Shown: in pieces, positions 33,640 to 43,521 of the stretch | Numbering within the stretch: the first letter of the stretch is position 1 | Layout of the letters: every line of letters begins with the position of its first letter | Assembly (NCBI GenBank): GCA_009377715.1 | Contig: WHTN01000006.1 | Span: forward strand, 1 to 57,503 | Origin: Dehalococcoidia bacterium | Lineage (GTDB): Bacteria; Chloroflexota; Dehalococcoidia; SM23-28-2; WHTN01 | Length of the DNA: 57,503 bases | Direction of reading: 5' to 3' | The notes under the pieces: generated by a model | The model's database searches: none | Seen by the model: only the letters and a program-made list of their open reading frames with translations | Told to the model about the DNA's origin: nothing | Translations under genes and position numbers: made by a program

Positions 33640-35112
33640 ATGAATAAAATAGAGCGGATTAAAGCGGAGAAAGACGGCCTCGATATACTCCCCGATATCT
33701 ATCGGTGGGCCGAGATGGGCATAGATGCCATTTCCGAAGACGACTTCGAACGGCTAAAGTGGTACGGCATTTTCTACCGTCGGCGCACGCCTGGTTACTT
33801 TATGATGCGCATACGAATCCCTAACGGCATCGTCAATAGCAGCCAATTCAAGGGACTGGCGAGCATCGTGAACAGATACGGCAAAGGCCAAGCCGACATT
33901 ACAACGCGGCAGCAAATGGAACTGCGTTGGCTCCAGTTAGGTGATGTACCAGCCATTTTCAAAGAGCTGACTGACGTAGGGCTTAACTCTCTGCAGACCG
34001 GTATGGATAACATCCGCAATGTGGTGGGATGTCCACTGGCGGGCATCAACGCCCGAGAGGTACTGGATGCCTCGCCAGCGGTGAACGAGCTTACGGCCAT
34101 GTTTGTGGGGAACAAAGAGTTTAGCAACCTTCCCCGCAAGTTCAACGTGCTCATCACCGGCTGTCCCGATAACTGTACCCACGCCGCTACCCAAGACCTC
34201 GCACTGGTGCCTGCAATAAAAGACGGTGCGACCGGCTTCAACGTATTGGTGGGCGGCAAGCTGGGATCGGGAGGTTATCGCATCGCCACACCCCTGGATG
34301 TGTTCGTGCCGCTGGAGGAAGCAGCAGAGCTTTGCGCCGCAATCGCCCTCATTTTCCGCGACCACGGCCTGCGTGAGGCCCGCGCCCGCGTTCGCTTGGC
34401 GTTTCTCCTTGAGGAGCGCGGCGAGCGCTGGCTGCGCGCGGAACTAGAAGCCCGCTTACGTCGCTGCCTGCCGTCGGCAGGCGACGACCAGCGGTCCGAC
34501 AGAGCAGCTGATCACATCGGCGTTCAGGCCCAGAAGCAGCCGGGCCTAAACGCTGTCGGTCTCTTGGCGCCCGTGGGCAGGATCACGGGCGAACAGATTT
34601 TGGCGGTGGCTAGGCTGGCCGAGGAGTATGGCAGCGGTGACGTCCTCCTGACGGTAGGCCAGAACTTGATCGTCCCCAACGTCCCCGATGAGTGTATCCC
34701 AGACCTTCTGCAAATACCCATCCTTTCAGAGCTTAGTCCATCACCATCGCCCATCCTGCGCGGAATGGTGAGTTGCACCGGCATCGATTACTGCAATCTC
34801 GCTCTCATCGATACTAAGGACATGGCGCTGGGGCTTGCGTCCCATTTGGAAGGTGTGCTTCCTAATGGAAAGCCGATGAGCATCCACTGGTCAGGTTGCC
34901 CAGCCGGCTGCGGCAACCACCATGTGGCGGACATAGGCCTGGAGGGTAAGCGCGTGCGAATTGGCGCTGAGATTGTAGAGGCGGTGGATGTTTACCTCGG
35001 CGGGCGCTCCGACAGGAACGCAAAGTTAGCGACTAAGATTTTGGAAGACGTGCCCTGCAACGAACTGTCGGACGTACTCGCGAGGTTGCTAACCAGGGAA
35101 GAAAGCGCCTAG
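33640..35112 (+). CDS. Siroheme/[4Fe-4S] nitrite or sulfite reductase
   Basis: A 490-residue enzyme with the two-fold repeated nitrite/sulfite reductase ferredoxin-like domains (GYFMMRIRIPNGIVNSSQF near the start and LLAPVGRITGEQILAVARLA in the second half). The cluster/siroheme cysteines are C379-x5-C385 (SCTGIDYC) and C420-x3-C424 (GCPAGCGNHH). TTRQQMELRWLQL is the siroheme-proximal strand. The size and motif spacing fit ferredoxin-dependent assimilatory enzymes; nitrite and sulfite reductases cannot be separated by eye. I start at the ATG at 33640, preceded by AGGAGACCC and two bases after the molybdopterin gene; an open frame further upstream overlaps that gene. Confidence 0.92.
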   Translation: MNKIERIKAEKDGLDILPDIYRWAEMGIDAISEDDFERLKWYGIFYRRRTPGYFMMRIRIPNGIVNSSQFKGLASIVNRYGKGQADITTRQQMELRWLQLGDVPAIFKELTDVGLNSLQTGMDNIRNVVGCPLAGINAREVLDASPAVNELTAMFVGNKEFSNLPRKFNVLITGCPDNCTHAATQDLALVPAIKDGATGFNVLVGGKLGSGGYRIATPLDVFVPLEEAAELCAAIALIFRDHGLREARARVRLAFLLEERGERWLRAELEARLRRCLPSAGDDQRSDRAADHIGVQAQKQPGLNAVGLLAPVGRITGEQILAVARLAEEYGSGDVLLTVGQNLIVPNVPDECIPDLLQIPILSELSPSPSPILRGMVSCTGIDYCNLALIDTKDMALGLASHLEGVLPNGKPMSIHWSGCPAGCGNHHVADIGLEGKRVRIGAEIVEAVDVYLGGRSDRNAKLATKILEDVPCNELSDVLARLLTREESA

Positions 35113-35116
35113 CCTG

Positions 35117-35160
35117 CGGGTTTTAACCCGCAGCTACTTGAAGCTGCCGGTTTCAATCGG
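35117..35160. repeat. Two short hairpins between convergent genes
   Basis: CTGCGGGTTTTAACCCGCAG (35117-35136) and a second, less regular hairpin GCTGCCGGTTTCAATCGGCAG (described by its arms CTGCCG and CGGCAG, up to 35162) sit between the reductase and R3. They may act as bidirectional terminators. Confidence 0.55.
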
Positions 35161-35166
35161 CAGATC

Positions 35167-36371
35167 TTATTCAGATTGTCGCCTTAGATCGTCCCAGCTA
35201 TCAGCCGCCATTAGCTCCGCCCAGCGTTTGTAGATACCGCGCTGGTTGTGCTCGCTAGGCGACGGCCCGATGTAGCCAGGGTACTCCTCGCTGTGGCGCC
35301 CTTTACCGAGGCCGATCTGGTAGTTGAAGTCAAAGCGCCCAGGCGGTGCGCGTTCTTTACTTCCGCCGGCGCCTCGGCATCGGCGAGAGCGTACGACCAC
35401 ACCTCGGTCTTGTCGGGGCCGCGCGGGTGCCATATGCGGATCGTGCGATGCACTTCGCCACCGATCATCGATAGGTTCGGGAAAAGGGTGGATGCGCCGA
35501 TCCTGAGTTGTCCACGGACCGGCCCGAGCTGCTCCACGACCTCATCCTTGATGCTCTCTAGATACGGGTTGAAGACGTCAGTGTAGAGCGGGTTCTCGTC
35601 CGGACGGAAAGGGCCCACGCCGAACCCATGTCCGTTGGCGCTGACGTTAAATCCCCTAATCGCCTGTCGCTCCTGCTCCGAGCGAATGCGGCCACCCGCG
35701 CCCAAGAAACCTACCTTCTGCGCCGAGATATGTGTGACCGGCACGTGATAGCCATCCGATCCGAAGTTATCGGCTGGCAGCTTCCAATCCGTGTTCATGA
35801 TCCACTTCTGCACACCACCGACCAGGACGCTGCCGCCCTTCCTGCGACCCAGCAGTATCTCGAGATACCAGGCCATATCGCCAAGGTAATCGAGCAACGA
35901 TGGCGCTTCGGGGTCGAAGGTGCCGAAAATGAGGCCCTTGTAGGAGTCGACTTGGGCGACCGGTACGAGGCCCCACTGCTCCATGTCTAGCTCTTCGTAG
36001 TAGTACTCCTTGTAGCCCGGCACGCCTACGAGTTTGCCGTCGTTGCCATACGTCCAGCCGTGGTACGTGCAGGTGAAGGCGGCAGCGTTGCCATGATCTG
36101 CTCGGCAGACGCGCATGCCGCGATGGCGGCAGGTGTTGAGGAAGGCGTTGATCTTGCCGCGCGAGTCACGCACTACCAGCACCGGGTCTTCGCCGATATA
36201 CGACGAGACGAAATCGCCGGGGTTGGGTACCTGGGCTTCGTGCGCTAAGAAACACCAGTTGCGGGCGAAGACCTGCTCCAACTCCTGTTCGTAGATCTCT
36301 TGGTCTACGTAAACACGCCGACTTATCAGGCCTCTCTTCAAATCTACCAAGTTCTGAGTATCTGTTAGCAT
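35167..36371 (-). pseudogene. Rieske oxygenase alpha subunit R3, damaged by internal deletion and frameshift
   Basis: From the ATG at 36371 (preceded by ATAAGGAGACTTAA) the protein follows the family: Rieske ligands Cys81, His83, Cys101 and His104, and iron site NFGSDGYHVPVTH. After DAEAPAEVKNAH (about 35350) the frame changes and the sequence jumps straight to FDFNYQIGLGKG near the C-terminus. The roughly 40 residues that should lie between, including the D-D-x-E-N-W block with the third iron ligand, are missing. So this is more than a one-base error. If the sequence is right, the enzyme cannot bind its catalytic iron normally. No binding-protein gene is adjacent. Confidence 0.88.
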
Positions 36372-36447
36372 TTAAGTCTCCTTATATAGGACTTGATTGC
36401 TACTTATAGTAACGCACACGACTAAATATTTAAAGGTAACAGCGTGA

Positions 36448-37164
36448 TCAAACGCTACGGAGAGCCTCGCGTAGCCAAGCGTTGATCGGATTGACGGCCT
36501 TGAAGTGCTCGAGGCAGTAGTCGACGAAGGCGGCCGAGCGCGCCTCGGGTGGGACCGGCGTTTCGAACATGGCGGTAAGCCCTTCGTAGAGAAGGAACTT
36601 CGCCCGCTCGTGCTGCGGATCAAACTCTTTCGGGACGGCCTTACGAGAAGCCTCACCGACCCTATAGGGGCCAGAGCGCTCAACAGTAGCGGCAGTCTCG
36701 GCCAGGGAAGCACCTCTATCCGGATCGATCACCGCCTGTCTGTAAGTGTTAAGCCGGTCGCGGTCGAAGCCATGCATACCCGCGCCTAGAATGAGCGAGT
36801 CCGCATACATACGGAAAAAGAACCCAGGTAAGTCCCAACCGCGTTTCTCACCTTCCCAAAACCAGAGGTCGATGTGAGTCTTGTATGGCGTCTTGTCTTT
36901 GGAGAAGCGAATATCGCGCTGGATGCGAAGAGCGAGCCGTTCAACTTAGCTTCGTAACGGACGCGCGGGGAGACTTCAGGCCACGAGACGCGGGGCCTAA
37001 TTCGCCGACGAAGGACAACGCCGGCTCAAGATAGAACGATGTGTATTCGTCTCGATGTTCTTCGAACCAGGCCTTCGAGTTATTGGCGGCGAGGCGTCGA
37101 GGAACCGAAACGTTTCCTCCGGGAACCCTTCGAACTTCATCTCTGACTGTGCTTGAGATGCCAT
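36448..37164 (-). pseudogene. DUF2461 family protein, broken by several frameshifts
   Basis: Minus-strand coding signal from an ATG at 37164 to the stop at 36448 in at least three frame segments: MKFEGFPEETFRFLD, then LAANNSKAWFEEHRDEYTS, then RIQRDIRFSKDKTPYKTHI leading into WDLPGFFFRMYADSLILGAG and the intact C-terminal 120 residues. The blocks NNSKAWF, RDIRFSKDKTPYKTH and the G-x-G-x-H/F-x(n)-Y-R-x-A-(I/V) element are those of DUF2461 (TIGR02453), whose function is unknown. Joined length is about 235 residues, usual for the family. Whether the breaks are real or sequencing errors cannot be decided here. Confidence 0.8.
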
Positions 37165-37220
37165 CTATTTGCCTAAATGGTTTGGTAAATATGGAAGTCT
37201 ATATCAGTTCATGCGGCACT

Positions 37221-38064
37221 TTAAATCGGCCCGCTGAACGTATCGCACGCGTCCAGATCGCCAGCCTGGTAACCGGTGGTGAACCAGCGCTGACGCTGCT
37301 CTGAGGAGCCATGCGTCCAGGACTCTGGGTTCACCCGCCCTTGCACCTGCTCCTGAATTCGGTCATCGCCGACCGCCGCCGCCGCGCTCAACGCCTCGGC
37401 GATATCAGTATCCGTCAGCGTGACGATGAAGCTTGTAGCGACTGCGTTGCTCGCCCAGACGCCGGCTAGGCAATCTGCCTGCAACTCCGAACGGACGGCC
37501 GCGCCTTGCGGCCCTTCTCGGTCGCCGCTTACCTGCTCAAGGATGCCTAATTGGTGCTGGACGTGATGCCCGTATTCGTGGGCCATTACGTAGGCTTGCG
37601 CGAACGGGCCGCCGCTCGCTCCGAACCGTGTCAGCAACTCATTGAAGAACTCTAGATCGATGTAGACCTGCTGGTCTCCGGGGCAGTAGAAAGGCCCCAC
37701 CTGAGAAGAAGCCGCGCCACACGCGGTTTGCGTGCCGCCCGTGAAGAACCGAGTCCGCGCCAGGTTGTAGTTCCAGCCGCGGCTGCTGAACTCTTCGTCC
37801 CAATAGCTCTGGATGCTGTTCACGAACGCTACGATGCGGCAGTCCTCGCGGGCGTTAGCATCCGCACCGGTGCGGCAGACCTCGGCCAGACTCGTGTCTT
37901 CGGCGCCATCGCCTGTCGTCTGACCCTGGAGTTCCTCCAGTGTGCCGGTAAACCCACCCCCCGCCTGTAATCGCAGACGGATCGACGCCGAGCAAGACGC
38001 TGATAAGAACGACCAACAGCCCGATACCACCGCCCAGCGTCCCGACACGCGCGCCAGCCCTTCG
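37221..38064 (-). pseudogene. Neutral zinc metallopeptidase (YpfJ-like), frameshifted near the N-terminus
   Basis: The long part ending at 37221 has the YpfJ/putative neutral zinc metallopeptidase features: [35 protein letters not shown], the zinc motif [17 protein letters not shown] (H-E-x-x-H) and [13 protein letters not shown] with a likely third ligand. The membrane anchor [20 protein letters not shown] lies in another frame just upstream. Removing one base from the C6 run at 37957-37962 joins them as [17 protein letters not shown]. The expected extreme N-terminus is not found, and the anchor runs directly into the TfoX-like gene, so some sequence may be lost. It is probably an anchored extracytoplasmic protease; substrate unknown. 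Confidence 0.82.
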
Positions 38065-38395
38065 CTTGCTTCTGTGGGAGCGAAGAAGCGAACGCGAAGC
38101 CCTCCTCCACCCATCCTGACAGCGCCTGATCTGCATCATAGCCCACCGGTCCGACGAAAACCATGCCCTTCGGCGGGCGGCCCGTGAAGTCCATCGGCCG
38201 CGCGCCTGGCTTTTCAAGCGCCGGCTTGTGGCCATCCGGGCCGACGCGCACCATCAGGTCATCGTGAGCGATACCGCAAAACATATTGTCGTTGATCATG
38301 AACGCCAGGCCACCGAACATCCTTATTTCGCTGATCCCTTCTCTGGCGTTCAGCACCTGCCGAACTCTGTCGGCTAGCGTTTCATTGTAGGGCAT
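37829..38395 (-). CDS. TfoX N-terminal domain protein (3' end disturbed)
   Basis: The first 110 residues (38395 to about 38066) are a TfoX_N domain: [44 protein letters not shown] and [15 protein letters not shown], where such proteins usually end. Here the frame stays open to 37829, but the last 75 residues look like an out-of-frame reading of the metallopeptidase gene. The natural stop seems to have been lost by a small deletion or sequence error at the junction. TfoX_N proteins are small and mostly uncharacterised; a competence role should not be assumed. Confidence 0.7.
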   Translation of the reverse strand: MPYNETLADRVRQVLNAREGISEIRMFGGLAFMINDNMFCGIAHDDLMVRVGPDGHKPALEKPGARPMDFTGRPPKGMVFVGPVGYDADQALSGWVEEGFAFASSLPQKQAKGWRACRDAGRWYRAVGRSYQRLARRRSVCDYRRGVGLPAHWRNSRVRRQAMAPKTRVWPRSAAPVRMLTPARTAAS

Positions 38396-38454
38396 CGGCT
38401 CATCCTAGCTCTCGTGGAACTAGACAGCAGACCAGAGCTTCCTCGCCGTAACGG

Positions 38455-38868
38455 TTAGCTTGGCGTTACTACCGCGGTACAGAATGCACACCGCCTAGCT
38501 TCGACCGGTATCTCGCTGAGGCACTCCGGACATTTGCGAACGCTAGGATCGAGCGGCGGCTCACTTCGCTGCCGGCTGATAAGCATGTTGACAGGCTTGA
38601 TGACAAAGAAGAATATAACCGCCGCGATCACTATGAAGGCGATTAGGCTATTTATAAAATCACCGTATCGGAACGTGCTGTCGTTAATGGTGAAATCAAG
38701 GGCGGAGAAGTCCGGCTGGCCTCCGATAGCAGCGATCAGTGGCGTGACAAGGTCCTCTACGAACGCTGTCACCAAAGCAGCGAAGGCGATGCCAATAACA
38801 ATGCCAACCGCTATCTCTACCAGGTTCCCGCGGATCAGGAACTCCTTGAACTCATCGAGTAATCTCAT
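38455..38868 (-). CDS. mscL: Large-conductance mechanosensitive channel with C-terminal zinc ribbon
   Basis: A 137-residue MscL that opens under membrane tension to release solutes on osmotic downshock. The N-terminal FKEFLIRGNLVEIAVGIVIG is the amphipathic helix and first pore-lining helix. The second helix is INSLIAFIVIAAVIFFFVI. The C-terminal cytoplasmic part is replaced or extended by a zinc-ribbon-like motif, C-P-E-C and C-A-F-C about 14 residues apart (CPECLSEIPVEARRCAFC). AGGGGAACATG-type sequence (GGAGGGGAAC) precedes the start. It is transcribed after the HerA-like ATPase gene, 29 bases away. Confidence 0.93.
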   Translation of the reverse strand: MRLLDEFKEFLIRGNLVEIAVGIVIGIAFAALVTAFVEDLVTPLIAAIGGQPDFSALDFTINDSTFRYGDFINSLIAFIVIAAVIFFFVIKPVNMLISRQRSEPPLDPSVRKCPECLSEIPVEARRCAFCTAVVTPS

Positions 38869-38897
38869 GTTCCCCTCCTATCGAAATCGAGCCGCTA

Positions 38898-41166
38898 CTA
38901 ATAGATCCAAACGATGCCGTATTTGATGATCGACACGTCACCGCGCGTCGGCCTCACCGATCTGCTCTCGAACCGAGAAGGGTCGACCCGCCCGAGCTCG
39001 TACAGTTCAGTCTCTAGCGCAGCGACCTCGCTACGGAGCTGTTCAGCGCGAGCGCGCTCTTTCGATTCTGAACGCCGTCTGCTTAGGACCGAACCCATGC
39101 CTCGAATGGAGCGCCTCCTTCCTGTGAGGATGCCTATGTTGTCCAGGATCGACGTGCCTATCGAAGCCCATTTCTCCACGTCGTGGGAGCTCAGTTCAGA
39201 TTCCTTAGCAGCTAGAGCTGCCCGTTTCTGCTCGATCTTTGTCTCCAGTCGTCGACGGGCGTTCTGGATGGCAGTCGCGTTCTGCGCACGGATGGCGAAA
39301 TCTTCGGCGCTTTCCCCCGGGCGGGACGCCAACTTAGTCTCGCCGTCGTAAAGAACGTCGATCGCTAAGCGATCGTCCAGTCGCTCTTTGAGGGCGCGCT
39401 CAAGGGCCTTTGGGCCGTCAACGCTTAGGTACGCTGGGAGATCTTCGTAAGTTAGGCTAGCAGGCGGCCCCTCTGCGAGTTTCGATTCGTCGATGCGGAC
39501 GATGTCCGACTCCAAGGTCTCCATCGGCCCCAGATCGCCGTCGAGCTTAAACGCCAGCGTTTGGCTCGACTCATCGGTGGTAGAGCCGCCGATCTTATAA
39601 CGGACGGCAGCCCTAACGTAGACGTGCGGCACTGCGATCTGTCCTCCGTCGCGATTGAGGTAGCGCGCCTCCAGGGAGGCGGGGAAGCACGGGCGGGGCC
39701 GATGGTGAAGGTTCAGGGCCACGCTCCGGAGAGATGCCACTCGCCTTAGTGGCTGCGTCTGTGGCCGGGCTCGCGGCCTTAGTATCGGAGCGCTCTTCCT
39801 GAGGAAGCAGTTCGATCTCTTGTCGGGTGATCGGGCCGCGTAGGTACGACAACGCCCAGCGCGTATGCACAAGCGACGGCGCCTTGCGGTGGATATCGTG
39901 GATCAGGAACACGCGCTTGCGGACGCCGGCGATGAGAGAATCAAAATCTTTGCCGAACGCGCTATCTGCCAGCGCCGCTTCGATGCCGGTGCGAATACGC
40001 TCCTGGTCTTGCGTCGTCTGAAGGCGGCCGATGGCCCAGAACCCCATGTTGGCGAGACCGCGATAATCCAGATCAACCGGATTCTGAGTCGAAAGCAACA
40101 CGCCTAGGCCGTGGGCGCGCGCTTGCTTGAGTAGCGTGAGGAGCGGCTTCTTCGTCGGCGGGTTGGCGGTGGGAGGAAAATAGCCGAATATCTCGTCCAT
40201 GTACAGAAGGCACCGCAACTGGCCCGTCCCGGGCTGCTGGCGGACCCAGCTGACGATCTTGTTGAGGATCAGCGCGGTGACAAAGACCCGCTGCTCTTCT
40301 TCCAGATGCGCCGTATATACGATATTCGCTCGCGGACGCCCATCGGCTGTCCGCAGCCAGGCGTCTATATCAACCGGTTCGCCCTGGCGCCAGGCCTCCA
40401 TCGGAGGAGAAGCGAGAAGGCCATTGAGGGCCAGCATCAGGCGATTTCGCTCCGCTGGTGGATAGACGACATCGAGCGGCAAAGCGCCCAGTTTGTCGAT
40501 CGGCGGATTCGCTATGTGACCGATCAGGCTTTCAAGACTGAGGGAGTCGCCTCCACGCCATACCCTTTCGATGAGCGTGAACAGGAAGATATATTCGTGG
40601 CTCTCAACCGGGTCCGCCGAAATTCCGACCAGCCCCAGCAAAGCTGTCACTACAGCGTCAATCTGATCGCGGAACTCCTCTTCATCTTCTACGCTCTCTT
40701 GGCTGGGAGGGTCTAACCGTTCGATGAGGTTAAGTGGTATGCCGGAAAAAGAACCCGGCGTTATCACGCGGATACCACGGCTGGCCGCATAGCGCGCGAC
40801 GTCGGCGGCGCCAAGCCCCCAGTCGGCGAGGCCTTCGCTCCAGGCCTTGGCCGTCGCAGTTGCGGCCTCGTCCACATCTGTGCCTGCACTTGCAGGATCG
40901 ATCCAGGGCTTGAATTCGTTGGCCGTCAAGCCGCTGAAAGCGAGCGCTAGGTTGCCCATGTCGCCCTTGGGATCGATTACGATCACGGGGATGCCCAGCT
41001 GGAGGGCCTCTTCGATAAGGACGACGGACAGGCCAGTCTTTCCCGACCCGGTCATCCCTATGACGATGCCGTGGGTAGTCAGGTCTTCGGGGTCGAGCCT
41101 AAACCCTTCCCCCAACTCTTCAGAGGCTGGATCGAAGATTTTCCCTAAGTAAAGACCCTCCGGCAT
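38898..41166 (-). pseudogene. HerA/DUF87-like ATPase, interrupted by one homopolymer frameshift
   Basis: The protein starts at 41166 with MPEGLYLGKIFDPASEE. It has a Walker A motif VIGMTGSGKTGLSVV, followed by IPVIVIDPKGDMGNLAL, and a Walker B-like CLLYMDEIFGYFPP, then LLSTQNPVDLDYRGLANMG. This is the HerA/VirB4-type ATPase fold. The frame breaks at PPVLP; removing one base from the GGGG run at 39681-39684 joins it to ASLEARYLNRDGGQIAVPH and a C-terminal region with a coiled coil (ETKIEQKRAALAAKESELS), ending at 38898. Joined length is about 755 residues. Related proteins are often annotated as ATP-binding DUF87 proteins; substrate and partner are unknown. Confidence 0.85.
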
Positions 41167-41203
41167 GCAACCTCCTCAGGAAACTGTCCAGACTTGCAAG
41201 GTT

Positions 41204-41608
41204 TTAGTGAGTGACCATTTGAGGCATGGTTTTAGCTTCTGTGACCCACTTCTCCACTTCTGCCGCAGTAGGAGTACGCCGGACAAGCTTCTTCGCTTCA
41301 TTGACTTCAGCCATCTTTTCGTACAGGTTCGCCGGGTTACGTGCCCCTAGTTCCTTGACGGTGTCTACTCCGCTGGCTTCCAGAAGATCGGAATATTCCG
41401 AACCAACACCGTTTATTCGCATTAGATCAGCGCGGTTTACCCATTCCAAAAGGTGTGAAGCATCGATCCCCGTCTTTTCGACTAGATTATTCCGCCCAGA
41501 AGCGGAGCCGGCTTCCTTAAGTAGCGCATCGGTCGTTCGCAAACCAGCGTCAGCCAGCTTGCCAGCGTAAGCCGGCCCGATGCCTTCTATATCGATAAGA
41601 TTTGCCAT
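41204..41608 (-). CDS. DUF4332 (helix-hairpin-helix) protein
   Basis: A 134-residue protein with two helix-hairpin-helix-like units: LIDIEGIGPAYAGKLADAGL near the start and LMRINGVGSEYSDLLEASGV in the middle, followed by ELGARNPANLYEKMAEVNEA. This matches DUF4332, which is predicted to bind nucleic acid but is not characterised. GAAAGGAGCTAAAAAC precedes the ATG. It lies 37 bases upstream of the HerA-like ATPase on the same strand, so the two may be co-transcribed. Confidence 0.9.
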   Translation of the reverse strand: MANLIDIEGIGPAYAGKLADAGLRTTDALLKEAGSASGRNNLVEKTGIDASHLLEWVNRADLMRINGVGSEYSDLLEASGVDTVKELGARNPANLYEKMAEVNEAKKLVRRTPTAAEVEKWVTEAKTMPQMVTH

Positions 41609-41752
41609 GTTTTTAGCTCCTTTCGTGAGTTCCGCTCACTAGGCGGAATCATAGTAAACAGCTTGGTCTATGGTGTCAACACATAAACATATAATATTTT
41701 CTGCTGACGCCATATAGCGTTATTAGTTCGCGGCTATCTGGAAGTGTTAAGT

Positions 41753-42102
41753 TTATTGCTCTACGCGACCGTTAGGCGTTAGCTGATCGACGATCTTGGG
41801 GAGCCATTCTGATATCTGATTTGCCGCCTGATCCGCGTTGATCCCTAGCTTCCCAGCTACCTCTGCGATTTTTTCGTTCCCCATGACTTGCTGAATTTGA
41901 GACGCGGAGACCGGAAGGTTCTCACCTTTACTGATCCAAGACTGGATCAGTCTCCAGCTCCTCCGGACGTGAATTGAGAGAGAAGATTCTCAATGCCACT
42001 ACCCCCATCCTTACCCGTGAGGAGACTGAGAAGCTGTGGCGGTCCCTCGCCCTCTCCCTTCTCACCGCTCGCGCTCTTGATAAGTTTTTTGATCAGGTTC
42101 AT
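41753..42102 (-). pseudogene. YidB/DUF937-like protein, interrupted by one frameshift
   Basis: From the ATG at 42102 (preceded by TCGGAGGTAAT) the frame reads MNLIKKLIKSASGEKGEGEG and LLSQFTSGGAGD, then meets a stop. One base later the protein continues as LIQSWISKGENLPVSASQIQ, GNEKIAEVAGKLGINADQAA and WLPKIVDQLTPNGRV, ending at 41753. The blocks S-W-I-x-x-G-x-N-x-x-(V/I)-S and L-P-x-x-V-D-x-L-T-P-x-G are characteristic of the YidB/DUF937 family, whose function is unknown. Adding one base near 41952 would restore about 116 residues. Confidence 0.8.
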
Positions 42103-42145
42103 ATTACCTCCGAATACATTATTTCATGATGGTTTAGAGCTTAGC

Positions 42146-42180
42146 ACAAAGGCACCGGATCAAAAATCCGGTGCCTTTGT
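42146..42180 (-). terminator. Perfect hairpin downstream of R4
   Basis: ACAAAGGCACCGGAT (42146-42160) and ATCCGGTGCCTTTGT (42166-42180) form a perfect 15-base stem around a five-base loop. It lies 31 bases after the R4 stop and before the YidB-like gene, so it probably ends the SBP-C/R5/R4 unit. Confidence 0.75.
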
Positions 42181-42210
42181 AGCAGTCTACTATGTCTCTT
42201 TGCGATCGGT

Positions 42211-43521
42211 TTAGTGACCGTCGCGCTGCCGGCGGATCTCGTCCCAACTATCGCCAGTCATGAGATCGGCCCACATCTTGTACAGGGCGCGCTGGTTATG
42301 TTCGCTAGGCGCAGGGCCAAGAGAACCAGGATATTCCTCGCTGACGCGCTCCCGTCCCAGGCCGATCTGGTAGTTCAGAGGATAGTTCCGGGCCATGACG
42401 CCCTTGCTGGACTCCGTGCACATGCCCCAGTTCTCGCCGTCGTCCTGCTCGAACGCAGAGGATGGGCCGGCTTGCTGGCGCTCTGTGGCCAGGCGAGTAA
42501 AGTCTTTCATAAATTGCGGCGCCTTCTTATCTACGAAGACCCATGACCACGTCTCGATCTTATCGGGACCGCGCGGGTGCCAGACCCTTATCGTGCGGTT
42601 GCCTTCGCTGCCGCTGAACAGCGACATGTTTGGGAAGATGTTGCCGTTACCCACAGCGACCTTAGTCCGGCTTTCGCCCAGCCGCTCCTCCTGCTCGCCC
42701 CTGACCTCCTTCATATAGTTCAGGTATTCAGGGTCGTTCGCGAAGCGCTCCACGTCGAGTTGAGTCGTGAAGACGGCATATCCGTGGCCATAGCCGGCCG
42801 CCGCTGCGAACCCATTCGAGATGTTCTGCGGACGCAGCCGGCGATTTTCTCCGGCGAATCCCGCCTTGACGGCGGAGATGTGGGTGACCGGCACGTGGTA
42901 GCCGTCGCCGGCGAAGTTGTCTGACGCGAACTTCCAGTTGGACGGCATAATCCACTTGTGGACGCCGCCGATGATCTCGACTCCGCCCTCGCGGCGGTCG
43001 AACGCTATGTCCAGGTAAAAGGCGAAGTCGCCGAGATACTCTTGCAGCGAGGGCGCCTCCAGGTCGAACGTGCCGAAGATCAAACCTCGGTACGAATCGA
43101 CCTGTGCCACCGGCACCAAGCCCCACTGCTCCATGTCGAGTTCTTCATAGTAGTATTCTTTGTAGCCCGGAACGCCGACGAGTTTGCCGTCATTGCCGTA
43201 CGTCCAGCCGTGGTACGTACAGGTGAAGGCGGCAGCGTTGCCTTCGTCGGCGCGGCAGACGCGCATGCCGCGATGGCGGCAGGTGTTCAAGAACGCGCCG
43301 ATCTTGCCGCGCGAGTCTCGCACTACCAGCACCGGGTCTTCGCCTATGTAGGCCGAAACGAAGTCACCGGGGTTGGGTATCTGCGTCTCATGCGCCAAGT
43401 AGCACCAAGCGCGAGCGAAAACGCGCTCCAACTCCAGTGCGTAGACGTCGCGATCGACGTAAACACGGCGATCGATCAGTCCTCTCTCCATATCGACGAG
43501 ACGATTTATGTCGGTGATCAT
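42211..43521 (-). CDS. Rieske ring-hydroxylating oxygenase alpha subunit, R4
   Basis: A 436-residue family member. The Rieske ligands are Cys81, His83, Cys101 and His104; the iron site is NFAGDGYHVPVTH (His209, His214) and the third ligand lies in EQDDGENW. All catalytic positions look intact. The middle of the catalytic domain (GENRRLRPQNISNGFAAAAG) is unique among the copies. TAAGGAGGCTTCCG precedes the ATG. It follows R5 by 82 bases on the same strand, so R5 and R4 form a tandem oxygenase pair downstream of SBP-C. The substrate is unknown. Confidence 0.93.
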   Translation of the reverse strand: MITDINRLVDMERGLIDRRVYVDRDVYALELERVFARAWCYLAHETQIPNPGDFVSAYIGEDPVLVVRDSRGKIGAFLNTCRHRGMRVCRADEGNAAAFTCTYHGWTYGNDGKLVGVPGYKEYYYEELDMEQWGLVPVAQVDSYRGLIFGTFDLEAPSLQEYLGDFAFYLDIAFDRREGGVEIIGGVHKWIMPSNWKFASDNFAGDGYHVPVTHISAVKAGFAGENRRLRPQNISNGFAAAAGYGHGYAVFTTQLDVERFANDPEYLNYMKEVRGEQEERLGESRTKVAVGNGNIFPNMSLFSGSEGNRTIRVWHPRGPDKIETWSWVFVDKKAPQFMKDFTRLATERQQAGPSSAFEQDDGENWGMCTESSKGVMARNYPLNYQIGLGRERVSEEYPGSLGPAPSEHNQRALYKMWADLMTGDSWDEIRRQRDGH

